A DNA stretch of 40,917 nt, taken from Planctomycetaceae bacterium (GTDB lineage: Bacteria; Planctomycetota; Planctomycetia; Pirellulales; Pirellulaceae). The notes below the pieces were generated by a model. The model was not told where the DNA came from. It saw only the letters and a list, made by a program, of their open reading frames with translations, and searched no databases. Both the position numbers and the translations under genes were made by a program. Shown here piece after piece: positions 9,918 to 18,273 of this stretch (its first letter is position 1; each line of letters begins with the position of its first letter). The stretch is taken from contig PBSM01000330.1 in assembly GCA_002726245.1 (NCBI GenBank), forward strand, positions 1-40,917. The letters are read 5' to 3'.

Positions 9918-10320
9918 CTACGTGTGCGACGCAATAAACTCCCCGATTTCCGAACAGAGTTTCTTGTAGCTCTTCCTATTCTCTTTGCATCGCAATGCCC
10001 ACTCACGGCCGGGATGAACCACATCCCACGGCGATCGTTCCTGGTTGTATCGGCCACGTCCCGGATCGTGGTTACCGAAGCCGTCCAAGATTCGATTCCA
10101 AACCGGCGCGGATGTTTCGATTAGGAGAGACTCTCCCAACGGAATCCAAATGTCATCTACGACTAGCGAACGGCACAGAAAATCAGACACTTCAATGTTC
10201 TCAGCTACGGAAAGCGACTTCGCGTGCTCGTTAAGCCTCCGAAAGAGCGCCGTACCCTTGTATGGTTCGAGCGGTTGATCTGCTGAAGGGACGGTCTTCC
10301 CTTTGCGCGCGCCTTGGGAT
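9918..10320 (-). pseudogene. Remnant of an Eco29kI-family GIY-YIG restriction endonuclease
   Basis: Only the C-terminal two-thirds of a type II restriction endonuclease is left. The readable part starts near GARKGK and runs to a stop at 9918. It keeps strings characteristic of the Eco29kI family: RLNEHAKSL, LVVDDIWIPLGESLLI, WNRILDGFGNHDPG, RYNQERSPWD and HPGREWA. The catalytic Arg/His pair (R-x3-H) and the Glu and Asn spaced 12 residues apart (GE...WN) survive. The N-terminal part with the two GIY-YIG tyrosines is missing. The same frame is open up to 10547, but that stretch is antisense to the next gene and does not resemble the family. No methyltransferase lies nearby. It stops 24 bp from the convergent giant gene. 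It looks like the debris of a horizontally acquired restriction-modification system. Sure of the family, and fairly sure it is broken. Confidence 0.8.
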
Positions 10321-10379
10321 GCCGTTGCGCATTCGGGGTAGCTCCGGAAACATTTGTTGGTCCAGCGGGGAAAGCAGAC

Positions 10380-10958
10380 ATGACGGCCCAGAAGAAACGT
10401 CGACAACAACTGTTCGCCGACAGAAAACTGCAAGGCGCGTTGTTGGCGCACACGACGATCTATTGGTTCTTCTCGGTGACGCTGATCGCAGTCTGTTGGA
10501 TCATCTTCACACAACAACCTGAAACCTCTTACGACCTCTTTGGTCAACTGTGGCTCAACTGTGGGCCAGCCCTTCTCGGGTCGATGGTGTTGCTACCACT
10601 CGTACTGTTGGATTGTCTTCGTTTGAGCCATCGCTTCGCCGGACCAATGGTCCGCTTTCAACGTGCGATGCGCGAGCTTGCGCAAGACGGCGAGACCGAC
10701 GAGGTGAAGCTCCGAGAAGGTGACTATTGGGTGGAGTTCGCCGGCCACCTGAACATCGTTTCGAAGAAGCTGCAAAAGCAGTCTCAGCCCGCGAAGATGG
10801 GACCGGCCGAGGAGGCTGATCTGGTCGAGTCGGTCGCAGCGACTGTGGACTACGAACCATCACAGACGGAGAACCTACACCGATTGCGGTGCCACTCGAG
10901 GGCGAGGCGACGCCTCAGAGCATCTACTCCGATTTGTCGATTTGACAAACTGCCATAA
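10380..10958 (+). CDS. Membrane protein with HAMP-like linker
   Basis: A 192-residue inner-membrane protein. Two transmembrane helices (about 25-44, IYWFFSVTLIAVCWIIF, and 60-80, GPALLGSMVLLPLVLLDCL) bracket a short extracytoplasmic loop. They are followed by a HAMP-like helix-turn-helix (LSHRFAGPMVRFQRAMRELAQDGE). No kinase, cyclase or methyl-accepting domain follows, so it may transmit or sense through partners. The ATG at 10380 is used because a hydrophilic cytoplasmic head precedes the first helix. The last 30 or so residues as read are arginine-rich (RLRCHSRARRRLRAS) with rare AGG and AGA codons. The neighbouring frame from about 10860 gives an acidic, proline-rich tail (DGEPTPIAVPLEGEATPQ) and stops at 10945, so a frameshift near 10858-10870 is likely. 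It lies directly upstream of the riboswitch-controlled genes. Confidence 0.7.
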   Translation: MTAQKKRRQQLFADRKLQGALLAHTTIYWFFSVTLIAVCWIIFTQQPETSYDLFGQLWLNCGPALLGSMVLLPLVLLDCLRLSHRFAGPMVRFQRAMRELAQDGETDEVKLREGDYWVEFAGHLNIVSKKLQKQSQPAKMGPAEEADLVESVAATVDYEPSQTENLHRLRCHSRARRRLRASTPICRFDKLP

Positions 10959-10970
10959 CAGACCTATCTG
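10942..10970 (+). promoter_or_regulatory. Candidate sigma-70 promoter for the riboswitch transcript
   Basis: A perfect TTGACA at 10942-10947 is followed by a 17-bp spacer and TATCTG at 10965-10970, a -10 with only its first three bases canonical. Transcription would begin near 10977, about 35 nt before the aptamer. The -10 overlaps a 6-bp hairpin (10964-10969 with 10974-10979), which could instead belong to the end of the upstream gene. Confidence 0.4.
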
Positions 10971-11008
10971 TTTAGATAGCACTTCCTGCTAACTTGGAAC
11001 TCAGGCAG

Positions 11009-11096
11009 AGTTCTTCGACAAAGGCAAACCGGCCGCGAGGCCGGGGCGCAAAGCCATGGGTCTCGGGTCTCGAGATCGCCAGGCAGCCGAAGGGAA
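11009..11096 (+). ncRNA. GEMM-I (cyclic di-GMP-I class) riboswitch aptamer
   Basis: This is a cyclic-dinucleotide-binding leader RNA. The class hallmarks are present in order: P1 stem arm CTTCG at 11013-11017 pairing with CGAAG at 11088-11092; the invariant GGCAAACC at 11023-11030; a 6-bp stem CCGGCC/GGCCGG closed by a GCGA (GNRA) tetraloop; GCGCAAAGCC at 11046-11055; then a second helix starting GGGTCT and the 3' strand ending GCCAGGCAGCCG. The GNRA loop is the one that docks into the second helix in this class. Ligand choice between c-di-GMP and cGAMP cannot be settled by eye. No terminator is visible between aptamer and ATG, so control may be at translation. The genes behind it encode a secreted protein and a TadG-like protein, which suits c-di-GMP control of surface attachment. 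Confidence 0.9.
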
Positions 11097-11164
11097 TCAT
11101 CACGTCCTCGAACTAGCACTGCCGTTGCGCGCGCTACACACATCTCGTTCGCCTGAGGTTTCTC

Positions 11165-11824
11165 ATGAAGTCACTCCTGCACAATAGCGTAGGCGCGTGC
11201 GCGCTCTACGTATCTCTCGGTCTATGCCTAGGCATCATCTTGCCCCTGGCGGAAGCAATTGCGACCGAATCACTAACCGTCGTTCGAATCGAAGAGGATT
11301 GGGAGTTGGTCGTTGGCACTCCAGATGCCAACAGCACCGCCCCTCAAGTCACTTGTTTCATCTCACCCACGCAAGATATCGACTCGCTGCACGCCGCCTT
11401 TGAGCTGAACCATCACAGCCAAGCCGAGTTCACTCCGGGCGGCCTGCAGTTGCAACTGTGGGACGACGAGATCCTGATGAGTGCTACTTCGCCTCTCACC
11501 GAGTCCGTCCTCTCAAGCAATGGCGAAACGATTCGTTGGACACAGGCGATGGAACTTGCCGCCGGCGGACTCACGTTCGAGATTACCGGCGGGTCTTCGA
11601 CAACATGGGGTAACTTCGGCGGTGACTCTTCTCTGCGAGCGTCTTTCACTACCGAGCTAACGAACCTAAACGGATACTCCCCGACGACCTCGGTGCAGCA
11701 TTCCGGAATCGGTTACGCCGCTAACCGAGTCGTCACGCTGTCGCTGAAGCGTGTCCGTGTAACGTTGCAGGACGGCGCCGTACTCGAAGACACGACGGAA
11801 CGCGTCGCGCATACCACGAACTGA
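11165..11824 (+). CDS. Secreted protein of unknown function downstream of the riboswitch
   Basis: A 219-residue exported protein. The signal peptide covers about residues 1-32, with a hydrophobic core ALYVSLGLCLGIILPLAEA. The mature part looks like an all-beta fold without recognised catalytic motifs, with segments such as VVRIEEDWELVVGTPD, GGLQLQLWDDE and LTFEITGGSSTTWGNFGG. It is the first gene after the cyclic-dinucleotide aptamer and lies 25 bp upstream of the TadG-like gene, so the two are almost certainly one transcript. By context it may be a surface or pilus-associated protein. That is inference from position only, and no domain name can be given. Confidence 0.8.
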   Translation: MKSLLHNSVGACALYVSLGLCLGIILPLAEAIATESLTVVRIEEDWELVVGTPDANSTAPQVTCFISPTQDIDSLHAAFELNHHSQAEFTPGGLQLQLWDDEILMSATSPLTESVLSSNGETIRWTQAMELAAGGLTFEITGGSSTTWGNFGGDSSLRASFTTELTNLNGYSPTTSVQHSGIGYAANRVVTLSLKRVRVTLQDGAVLEDTTERVAHTTN

Positions 11825-11849
11825 TCCATCCAGTTGGCGAGATAGAACT

Positions 11850-12986
11850 ATGACACTTCATACGATTCGTCGAAAACGCAAGGGCAACATCCTTGTCTTG
11901 ACCGCCTGCATGATGGTCGTCATGGTCGGAATGCTGGCCTGTGCGATCGACCTTGGCTATCTGTACGTTGCCCGTGAAGAGATGCAACGGTCTGCCGATT
12001 CCACCGCACTTGCTGGTGCGTGGGAATTGATCGATGAGAGTACGCTCACCGGAAGTGGTGACGTTTACATTGTGGAGACAAACGCGCGTGCCTTCGCGGC
12101 CCAATACGCGGGCCTCAACAAAGTACTAAACGCTGCTCCGGCGTTAGCCCAAGATGATGTGATCATCGGCTTTATGGACGACCCGACAGACGCATCGTCC
12201 TCGATCAGCCAAACGACCGGGAACGCATCGAATGCTGTGTGGGTACGCGTCCGTCGCACCGCGAGTCAAAACGGAGAAGTCCCGTTCTTCTTGGCGAAGA
12301 TACTTGGTATCGATCGCGCCGCGACGGAGGTTGATGCCATCGCGGCAGTTCGTAGCAACTTTCAAGGCTTTCAAACACCGTCTGCTGGTAGTCTCGACAT
12401 CCTTCCTTTCGCCTTGGACGAAAATACCTGGAACGACTTGCTGATCGGAAACGCTACAGACAACTGGACCTGGGATTCCGTGGATCAGGAAGTCGAGAGT
12501 GGCTCCGATGGCATCCTAGAAGTGAACCTCTATCCACAGAGCACCGGTTCGCCTGGCAATCGCGGGACGGTTGACATCGGCAGCAGCAACAACAGTACCG
12601 CCGACATCGCTCGTCAAATCGTGGACGGCGTCTCCGTCAATGATCTTTCGTACCACGGTGGCAAGCTGGAGTTCGATGAGTGGGGCGAGTTGGGTCTGAA
12701 CGGCGATACGGGAATCAGTGCCGGAGTGAAAGATGAGTTGGAATCAATCAAAGGACTGCCGCGTATCATTCCCATCTTCCGAGACGTGACAGGCCTCGGC
12801 AACAACGCCATGTACACGATCGTCCGCTTCGCCGGCGTCCGCATCATGGAAGTCAAGCTGACTGGGAATCCGTCGAGCAAACGAGTCATCGTCCAACCGG
12901 CAAGCGTTGTTGCGCGCGGGGGCATTCCAACGACCGCAAGCAGTACAACAGACTTCGTTTACTCGCCAGCGTGGTTGGTTCGGTGA
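11850..12986 (+). CDS. TadG-like Flp pilus-assembly protein
   Basis: A 378-residue protein anchored by one N-terminal helix. The start is typical of TadE/TadG pseudopilin-like proteins: a basic head (RRKRKGN), a transmembrane segment of about residues 13-36 (ILVLTACMMVVMVGMLACAID), then LGYLYVAREEMQRSADSTALAGA, the usual block after the helix. The remainder is extracytoplasmic and rich in Asn, Ser and Gly, with no von Willebrand A MIDAS motif that I can see. TadG-type proteins belong to the tight-adherence secretion machinery. None of its ATPase, secretin or prepilin genes lie in the window, so this pair is an outlying part or a stand-alone envelope unit. It shares the riboswitch leader with the gene before it and ends 18 bp from the convergent adaptor gene. 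Confidence 0.82.
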   Translation: MTLHTIRRKRKGNILVLTACMMVVMVGMLACAIDLGYLYVAREEMQRSADSTALAGAWELIDESTLTGSGDVYIVETNARAFAAQYAGLNKVLNAAPALAQDDVIIGFMDDPTDASSSISQTTGNASNAVWVRVRRTASQNGEVPFFLAKILGIDRAATEVDAIAAVRSNFQGFQTPSAGSLDILPFALDENTWNDLLIGNATDNWTWDSVDQEVESGSDGILEVNLYPQSTGSPGNRGTVDIGSSNNSTADIARQIVDGVSVNDLSYHGGKLEFDEWGELGLNGDTGISAGVKDELESIKGLPRIIPIFRDVTGLGNNAMYTIVRFAGVRIMEVKLTGNPSSKRVIVQPASVVARGGIPTTASSTTDFVYSPAWLVR

Positions 12987-13004
12987 TGAATGTCGCGACG
13001 ATGA

Positions 13005-14360
13005 CTAGCGCTGCGCAACATGCACGCGCGTGTTGTCTCGGATGTTGGGCGCGACGATCACAGTATCACCGGCGGTGAGCCCTTCTGTCACCGCAGCGTT
13101 TTCATCATTCATCAATCCAATCGTCACGGGCTGCAGCGCAGCTCGCTCGTTCCGCACAACAAAGACCTGCCACTCGCCCTCCGACCCGCGAAACAAAGCC
13201 GAGCGTGGCACGAGGGTCGCATCTGGCTGTTCTGCCGTGAAGATGCGAACGCGCACGCGATAATCGACGCCGAGCGAGCGTGCTTCACGCAGAGCTTCGA
13301 GCACTCCATCCGCGAACCGGATGATCACTCTTACACGTTGCTGCTCGACGCCCAGCGAACTGATCTTGGTGAAGCCTGTGGGGTAGATTCGCTCAATAAC
13401 GCCCGGCACCCCGCTTCCAGTCGTCGCTCCAATCGCCGGGCCGTAAATCTCAACTTCGCTGCCGTCGCGAATGCGAACCACATCCTCACTTAGGATGTCA
13501 GCTTCGACTTCCAAGCGATCTAGCTCGCCGATCCGCAACAGTGTCGTTCCGCTGGCCAGATACTGCTCGTCTCGGACAAGTCGTTCAAGGATCACGCCAT
13601 CGATAGAACTCTTCATCTCGCTCCGTTCCTGTCGCAGCAGCGCTTGCCGAAGTCGAGCCTCCGCTTCTTCCTTCTGTTTCGCAAGCACATCGCCAGTCAA
13701 GCCCTTTCGCAGGATGTACTCGCGCACAACGCGAGGCAGCAGATTCGTCGCGGCTTGCATCGACTTGATCGCCTCTGCGTTCAGGACATCCTCACGGTAT
13801 CCGATCTGACTCTCGACATAATTCAGCTCGGCGCGATCGAGGTCGTCCTGCGTCTCGGCACCGGTTTCGGCAAGGTTCCGAGTTCGGCCCAGAAAGATTT
13901 CCGAGTAATCAAGACGCGACTTGCTGGCAACCTTCTGAGCCTCCGCCGCCGCGACCGTTGACACCATTGATTCGACGAATAGTTCAGCTTGTTCGCTCGC
14001 ACTTGCCTCGACCGACGTGTCCGCGTTCTCTGCAAGCGAAGCCTGCAGCCGTTCGACCGCCGCTTTGGCTTCGGCGATTTCTTCATCCAGGTCACGCTTC
14101 GAGGTCCGAGCCAGAACTTGCCCGGCGGTAACCGCTTGCCCTGCTTCGAAGTCGATCGCGTCGATGCGTCCCGCGAACGGCATCGTGATCAAGTGTGTTT
14201 CTGTCAGCCGAGTCTTTCCACGCTCATCGACGAACTCGCGGATATCGCCGCGCGAAACCTCCGCCACTTGCACAGGCAGGCTCTTCGATAGCCATTGCCA
14301 TACCCCAACGCCGAATACCACGGCGACGAGCAGAATGAGTAACAACAACCAACGATTCAT
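13005..14360 (-). CDS. HlyD/MacA-type periplasmic adaptor (membrane fusion protein)
   Basis: A 451-residue adaptor that would bridge the ABC permease upstream to the outer membrane. One N-terminal anchor helix (residues 3-24, WLLLLILLVAVVFGVGVWQW) is followed by the first half of the lipoyl-like domain (MPFAGRIDAIDFEAGQAVTAGQVLA). A long coiled-coil hairpin rich in Glu, Ala and Arg spans about residues 90-245. Then come the second lipoyl half (MKSSIDGVILERLVRDEQYLASG), a beta-barrel (IGELDRLEVEADILSEDVV) and a C-terminal membrane-proximal domain ending VIVAPNIRDNTRVHV. This is the usual length and order for MacA-like proteins. It is the last gene of the minus-strand ABC operon, 44 bp after the aspartyl-protease gene. 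The transported substrate is unknown. Confidence 0.9.
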   Translation of the reverse strand: MNRWLLLLILLVAVVFGVGVWQWLSKSLPVQVAEVSRGDIREFVDERGKTRLTETHLITMPFAGRIDAIDFEAGQAVTAGQVLARTSKRDLDEEIAEAKAAVERLQASLAENADTSVEASASEQAELFVESMVSTVAAAEAQKVASKSRLDYSEIFLGRTRNLAETGAETQDDLDRAELNYVESQIGYREDVLNAEAIKSMQAATNLLPRVVREYILRKGLTGDVLAKQKEEAEARLRQALLRQERSEMKSSIDGVILERLVRDEQYLASGTTLLRIGELDRLEVEADILSEDVVRIRDGSEVEIYGPAIGATTGSGVPGVIERIYPTGFTKISSLGVEQQRVRVIIRFADGVLEALREARSLGVDYRVRVRIFTAEQPDATLVPRSALFRGSEGEWQVFVVRNERAALQPVTIGLMNDENAAVTEGLTAGDTVIVAPNIRDNTRVHVAQR

Positions 14361-14404
14361 CGATTAACACTCTTATCTTATGCCGTGCGTTGTATTCTGA
14401 GCCC

Positions 14405-14839
14405 TTAGTACAGCTCAAGCATGTGCTCTCCACCATGCTCCGGATTACCCATCAGACGTTGTCTTCGCGGATCGATGACGAAGTCAAGTAACTCCAGAGG
14501 TACTTGGCCAACGAGTACCGGAACGTTCTCCAGTACTTCCATCACATCGACCGTGCATTCGCGACCATGGATTGTCAGTCGTACAGCATCGTACATCGCG
14601 ACGGTCGCCCCTCCGGTACTTGTCGTTACACGACGTTGCAAGCGTTGTTTCAATCCTAATTGCTGAATGAGCGTGGTCGGTAAGGACAACGTCGTTGCCC
14701 CGGTATCGACAAGAGCATTACTAACGGTCAAGCGGCGAACGTCGTCATCAGACTGATACCCGCTTTCAGCCTCCCAAAGATCCTTTAGGTTCTCGATGGT
14801 GACTTCGACGAGCACGCGTCCAATTGCATCGATCTCCAT
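14405..14839 (-). CDS. Retropepsin-like aspartyl protease
   Basis: A 144-residue protein with the single-lobe aspartyl-protease fold that acts as a dimer. The catalytic triad is DTG at residues 45-47 in NALVDTGATTLSLP. The flap-side strand (GGATVAMYDAVRLTIHGRE) and the closing motif (VPVLVGQVPLELLDFVIDP) match bacterial gag-type proteases. There is no signal peptide or membrane helix, so it is probably cytoplasmic. AAGGAG stands a few bases before the ATG. It lies between the permease and adaptor genes of an ABC export operon, 90 bp after the first and 44 bp before the second, which suggests co-expression. Whether it matures an exported peptide or simply travels with the operon is not known. 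Confidence 0.83.
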   Translation of the reverse strand: MEIDAIGRVLVEVTIENLKDLWEAESGYQSDDDVRRLTVSNALVDTGATTLSLPTTLIQQLGLKQRLQRRVTTSTGGATVAMYDAVRLTIHGRECTVDVMEVLENVPVLVGQVPLELLDFVIDPRRQRLMGNPEHGGEHMLELY

Positions 14840-14929
14840 GTTCTACTCCTTCTGGTGCAACTCTCATTCTACCGTGTAACACGGGCACTTCGGCTATTTT
14901 CTTTCGTCAGATGCGAACCGACAAGGTTG

Positions 14930-17314
14930 TCATTCTTTCACCTTGAGTGCTTCCAAATAGTCCATTCGATACAACGTCCATTGCACGACAAGCTGAGCCA
15001 GCAACGCGAACGCTACGGCTAATACCAGTGTAGTCCACCAGACCCAGGGCTCGCTCACGACGGGCAAGCGAATGAGATCATTGTTGTAAGAAACCGCGGT
15101 TAACCAGGTCAGTAGCCAGCCGACCGGCAATCCTAGCAAGCTCCCGATCAGATTCGTTACCATGCTTTCACGCAGAAACATTCCGCCGATTTGAGTCTGC
15201 GTATATCCAAGTGCGAGGAAAGTTCCAACTTCGCGCTGCCGCTCGGCGAGACTAACCATCGATACATTGACGATACTTCCAAAGAAGATGATTCCCGAGA
15301 ACAACGTTAAGACGCCGATGAAGATGAATTGATTCTGAAGTAGTGTCTCCATGAGTTGTTCGATCATCGCCGTTCTAGACTGCACCGATTCGATACCAGG
15401 TGTTCTCTTTAGTTCACGATACAGCGCATTCAGGTGACGTGGGTTTCCATCCATCGTGAGTTGCGCCCTGCTGATTGCCAGCGATTCCCCGACCAAACCG
15501 CTCAAGTAATGGATGTCGGCGTAGGCAGCCAGCCCCATATAGCTGTCCGCGATGCGAGCAACCGTCGCGACAACGGGCCGTCGCTCGCCTTTGACCGGGA
15601 TGAGTGTGAATCTGTCGCCAACCTTGAGTTGCAGAATCTCAGCCAGTCGTCGCGTCATCACGATTCCCGAGTCAGGAATTTGAATCGGAAGACCGTCCGC
15701 GCCATAGGGCACTGTCAGAAGAGCAGCCGGCACGAGCCCGGTCACGCCGCTCTTTCTCCGATACGGCCCGTTGACAAAGGTGGCTGCGACGTTCAGCAGC
15801 GGCTCGGCATGATCGACGCCAGGCATGGCCTGCACCTCTGCGAGAGCTTCGATGCTCTTCTCGCTTTCAAACGTCACGTCGATGTCACTGCGTGCCGTCC
15901 GATAGAACTGAAATTCCAACAGGTAATCCTGTGCCTCAGTCATCATGAAGCCAGACACCAGCAGCCCGGCTCCTATCATTGCCGCGAAAATGCCGGTGCC
16001 TGTTCGGAAAGGGTGCCGAAAGAGACTGCGCAGCGCCATCCGCCAACCAGCACTCAATTGATTCCATGTTCGGCCAAGTAGTCGCTCGAGCAGGATCTTG
16101 CCGCCTTGCTTGGGCGGTTCCGGACGCATCGCTTCTGCTGGTTTCAGTCGCAACATGGCGAGCGCTCCTCGCAGCGATCCGAGCACGGCACAGAGAACAC
16201 TCACGGTCATCGCGACAGCATGTGTGTACCAATAGAAGTCGCTTCGCAAATCGGGAAATTCGAAAAACCACTGATACACAGCCGTCATCCCCGTCGCAAA
16301 CAGATAGCCGAGCAGACTGCCCAACACGCCACCAACCACACCGACGATACACCCATACATTAGGAAGTGAATAAAAACGTGAAAGTCTGAATAACCGATC
16401 GCTTTGAGCGTCCCGACAACAACGCGCTGCCGGCGAGCCATTCGCGTGATCAGAACGTTGAGAACGAGCGCCGCGACGATCAGAAAGATCCCCGGAATGA
16501 CCGTCGCGATCTCTCCGAGGCCGCGAATCTCGTTGCTCAGAAACTGATTCGATTGTTGCAACTCTAGCGGTGTCGTCGCGAAGACGCCGTAGGTGTCAAG
16601 CATCATTTCAGCGCGGCTCAGAATCTCGTCAACGCGATCGCGAGCGTCCGTGGTGAGGCTACCAACGACTTCATTCGCCGCACCCTGGAAATCAAAAACG
16701 TCCTCAGCGAACGAGCGCTTGATGTAGAGGACGCCAAAGTGCTCGGGATCGGGTACGAACGAGCCGGGCCCGACGAGATAAGTAAATTCGCTGCTGATTG
16801 CAGTACCGACAATGAACAACTCTTGCCGGCGATTGTTGAGCAGGACATGGATCGTCTGCCCAGGACTCAGATCACGCGCCGTCGCGAACTTCTCGCTGAT
16901 GATAACTTCGTTCTGCCGGCGATCTGTGAAGTAGTCGCCTTGGCGAAGAACGATATTGTTCAACACTGCCTTTCTTTGATCGGGCAAAGACATGACGAGT
17001 CCGTTGATCGGCTCCAGGGTACCTTCCAGATCGATGGTCGCCATAAAACGGATGCGAGAGCGGAGCTCAGCGATGCCCGGAATCGACTGCAACACTTGCA
17101 CTTCGGTGAGTGGAACCTTCTTCAAATCGATCCAGAAATCCGCCATTCGACAGTCACGATAATAACGAAGCCGGGCCTGTTCAAGATTGTGATAGGCCGA
17201 CTGCATCGCGACGAAGCAAGTGACTCCGACCGCGATGATGCTGGCAATCAGCAACAAGAGGCCTATCGAGCCGTACAGTTCACGAAAGAGCTTGCGCGTG
17301 AGTGTCTTCACCAC
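14930..17314 (-). CDS. FtsX/MacB-type ABC transporter permease
   Basis: An inner-membrane permease of 794 residues built as a double FtsX unit. There is an N-terminal helix (SIGLLLLIASIIAVGVTCFVAM), a large periplasmic domain, and three helices at about 275-390 (VIPGIFLIVAALVLNVLITRM, IVGVVGGVLGSLLGYLFATG). A second copy has a helix near 440, another periplasmic domain and three final helices (FIFIGVLTLFSGIIFFGSIVNV, LLGLPVGWLLTWL, WWTTLVLAVAFALLAQLVV). This layout is that of LolCE/MacB-like mechanotransmission exporters with the ATPase on a separate chain. Translation starts at GTG (17314) and its first bases overlap the TGA of the ATPase gene, indicating coupling. The likely cargo is a lipoprotein, peptide or small molecule and cannot be named from sequence. 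Confidence 0.92.
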   Translation of the reverse strand: MVKTLTRKLFRELYGSIGLLLLIASIIAVGVTCFVAMQSAYHNLEQARLRYYRDCRMADFWIDLKKVPLTEVQVLQSIPGIAELRSRIRFMATIDLEGTLEPINGLVMSLPDQRKAVLNNIVLRQGDYFTDRRQNEVIISEKFATARDLSPGQTIHVLLNNRRQELFIVGTAISSEFTYLVGPGSFVPDPEHFGVLYIKRSFAEDVFDFQGAANEVVGSLTTDARDRVDEILSRAEMMLDTYGVFATTPLELQQSNQFLSNEIRGLGEIATVIPGIFLIVAALVLNVLITRMARRQRVVVGTLKAIGYSDFHVFIHFLMYGCIVGVVGGVLGSLLGYLFATGMTAVYQWFFEFPDLRSDFYWYTHAVAMTVSVLCAVLGSLRGALAMLRLKPAEAMRPEPPKQGGKILLERLLGRTWNQLSAGWRMALRSLFRHPFRTGTGIFAAMIGAGLLVSGFMMTEAQDYLLEFQFYRTARSDIDVTFESEKSIEALAEVQAMPGVDHAEPLLNVAATFVNGPYRRKSGVTGLVPAALLTVPYGADGLPIQIPDSGIVMTRRLAEILQLKVGDRFTLIPVKGERRPVVATVARIADSYMGLAAYADIHYLSGLVGESLAISRAQLTMDGNPRHLNALYRELKRTPGIESVQSRTAMIEQLMETLLQNQFIFIGVLTLFSGIIFFGSIVNVSMVSLAERQREVGTFLALGYTQTQIGGMFLRESMVTNLIGSLLGLPVGWLLTWLTAVSYNNDLIRLPVVSEPWVWWTTLVLAVAFALLAQLVVQWTLYRMDYLEALKVKE

Positions 17315-18027
17315 ACAACCTCCTCGGGCGCGACAGGCGTTTCATTCGCAGCGACTTCAGAGATCTCGCCGCTACGCAAATAGATAACCCGATCGGCGAC
17401 CGCCGCCAATGCCGAGTTGTGAGTAATGACGATAACGGTCTTGCCAAGTTGCTGGTTGAGGTCCACGAGTACACGTAAGACAAGTTTGCCCGTTTCAAAG
17501 TCAAGCGCCCCGGTTGGCTCGTCGCAGAGTAACAGTTTCGGGTTCTTCGCCACAGCTCTGGCGATGGCAATGCGCTGCTGTTCTCCGCCCGATAGTTGCG
17601 AGGGAAAATGACTTGCTCTGTCCGTAAGGCCAACGAGTTCGAGAACTTCGTCAACGTCCTGCGGATTCTCGCTGATCTCCGTCGCCATCAGGATGTTCTC
17701 TCGCGCGGTGAGGTTTGGCACGAGGTTGTAAAACTGAAAGACAAACCCAACTTCATCGCGACGGTACTTTGTGAGTCGCGAACGCGAGGCCGATGCCAGA
17801 TCCTGATCGCCGTAATGGAGCTTGCCAGACGTAGGCAAGTCTAATCCACCAATGAGATTCAGGATCGTCGATTTGCCCGATCCGCTCGGCCCAACAATTG
17901 CCAGAAACTCGCCGCGTCGGACATCGAACGAGATGCCCCTCAGCACCTCGACCGATACCTCTCCCATGTCGAACGTCCGCCAAACATCTTGCAGATCCAG
18001 GAGCAGTTCGTCGGAGGTCGCGCTCAT
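17308..18027 (-). CDS. ABC transporter ATP-binding protein (LolD/MacB type)
   Basis: A 239-residue ATPase that would power the adjacent FtsX-type permease from the cytoplasmic face. All motifs are intact: Walker [10 protein letters not shown] at residues 46-54, Q-loop [13 protein letters not shown], signature LSGGEQQR, Walker [13 protein letters not shown] and the switch His in VIVITHN. The sequence between Walker A and the Q-loop ([14 protein letters not shown]) is typical of the LolD/MacB subfamily. It is the first gene of the operon ATPase, permease, aspartyl protease, adaptor. Its stop codon overlaps the GTG start of the permease. The start at 18027 gives the expected length. Confidence 0.95.
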   Translation of the reverse strand: MSATSDELLLDLQDVWRTFDMGEVSVEVLRGISFDVRRGEFLAIVGPSGSGKSTILNLIGGLDLPTSGKLHYGDQDLASASRSRLTKYRRDEVGFVFQFYNLVPNLTARENILMATEISENPQDVDEVLELVGLTDRASHFPSQLSGGEQQRIAIARAVAKNPKLLLCDEPTGALDFETGKLVLRVLVDLNQQLGKTVIVITHNSALAAVADRVIYLRSGEISEVAANETPVAPEEVVW

Positions 18028-18273
18028 CGTAGCTTTCGAGATGACTGCGAAGTGATGTCTCGCCAGCCCCCATTCTACTCCGACAGATTCTCCAGGCCGC
18101 GCAGATTAACTTGTCGCAAAGTCCCGCCAGCCAACAAGATACATCTATGTCAAGGGTTGCGGCTCGAAACGGACGATACTTCTATTTGAACGGATCGATT
18201 AACTTTGATAGGATCTTCGTAGGTTGCGATAACTCGGCGGATTTGTTCTGCGCTCAAAACAGGAGCTGATGCC

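Noticed and set aside
10321-10547. Upstream extension of the Eco29kI-like frame
   Set aside because: It is antisense to the HAMP-like gene and lacks the GIY-YIG motifs expected at that position, so it was not counted as part of the enzyme.
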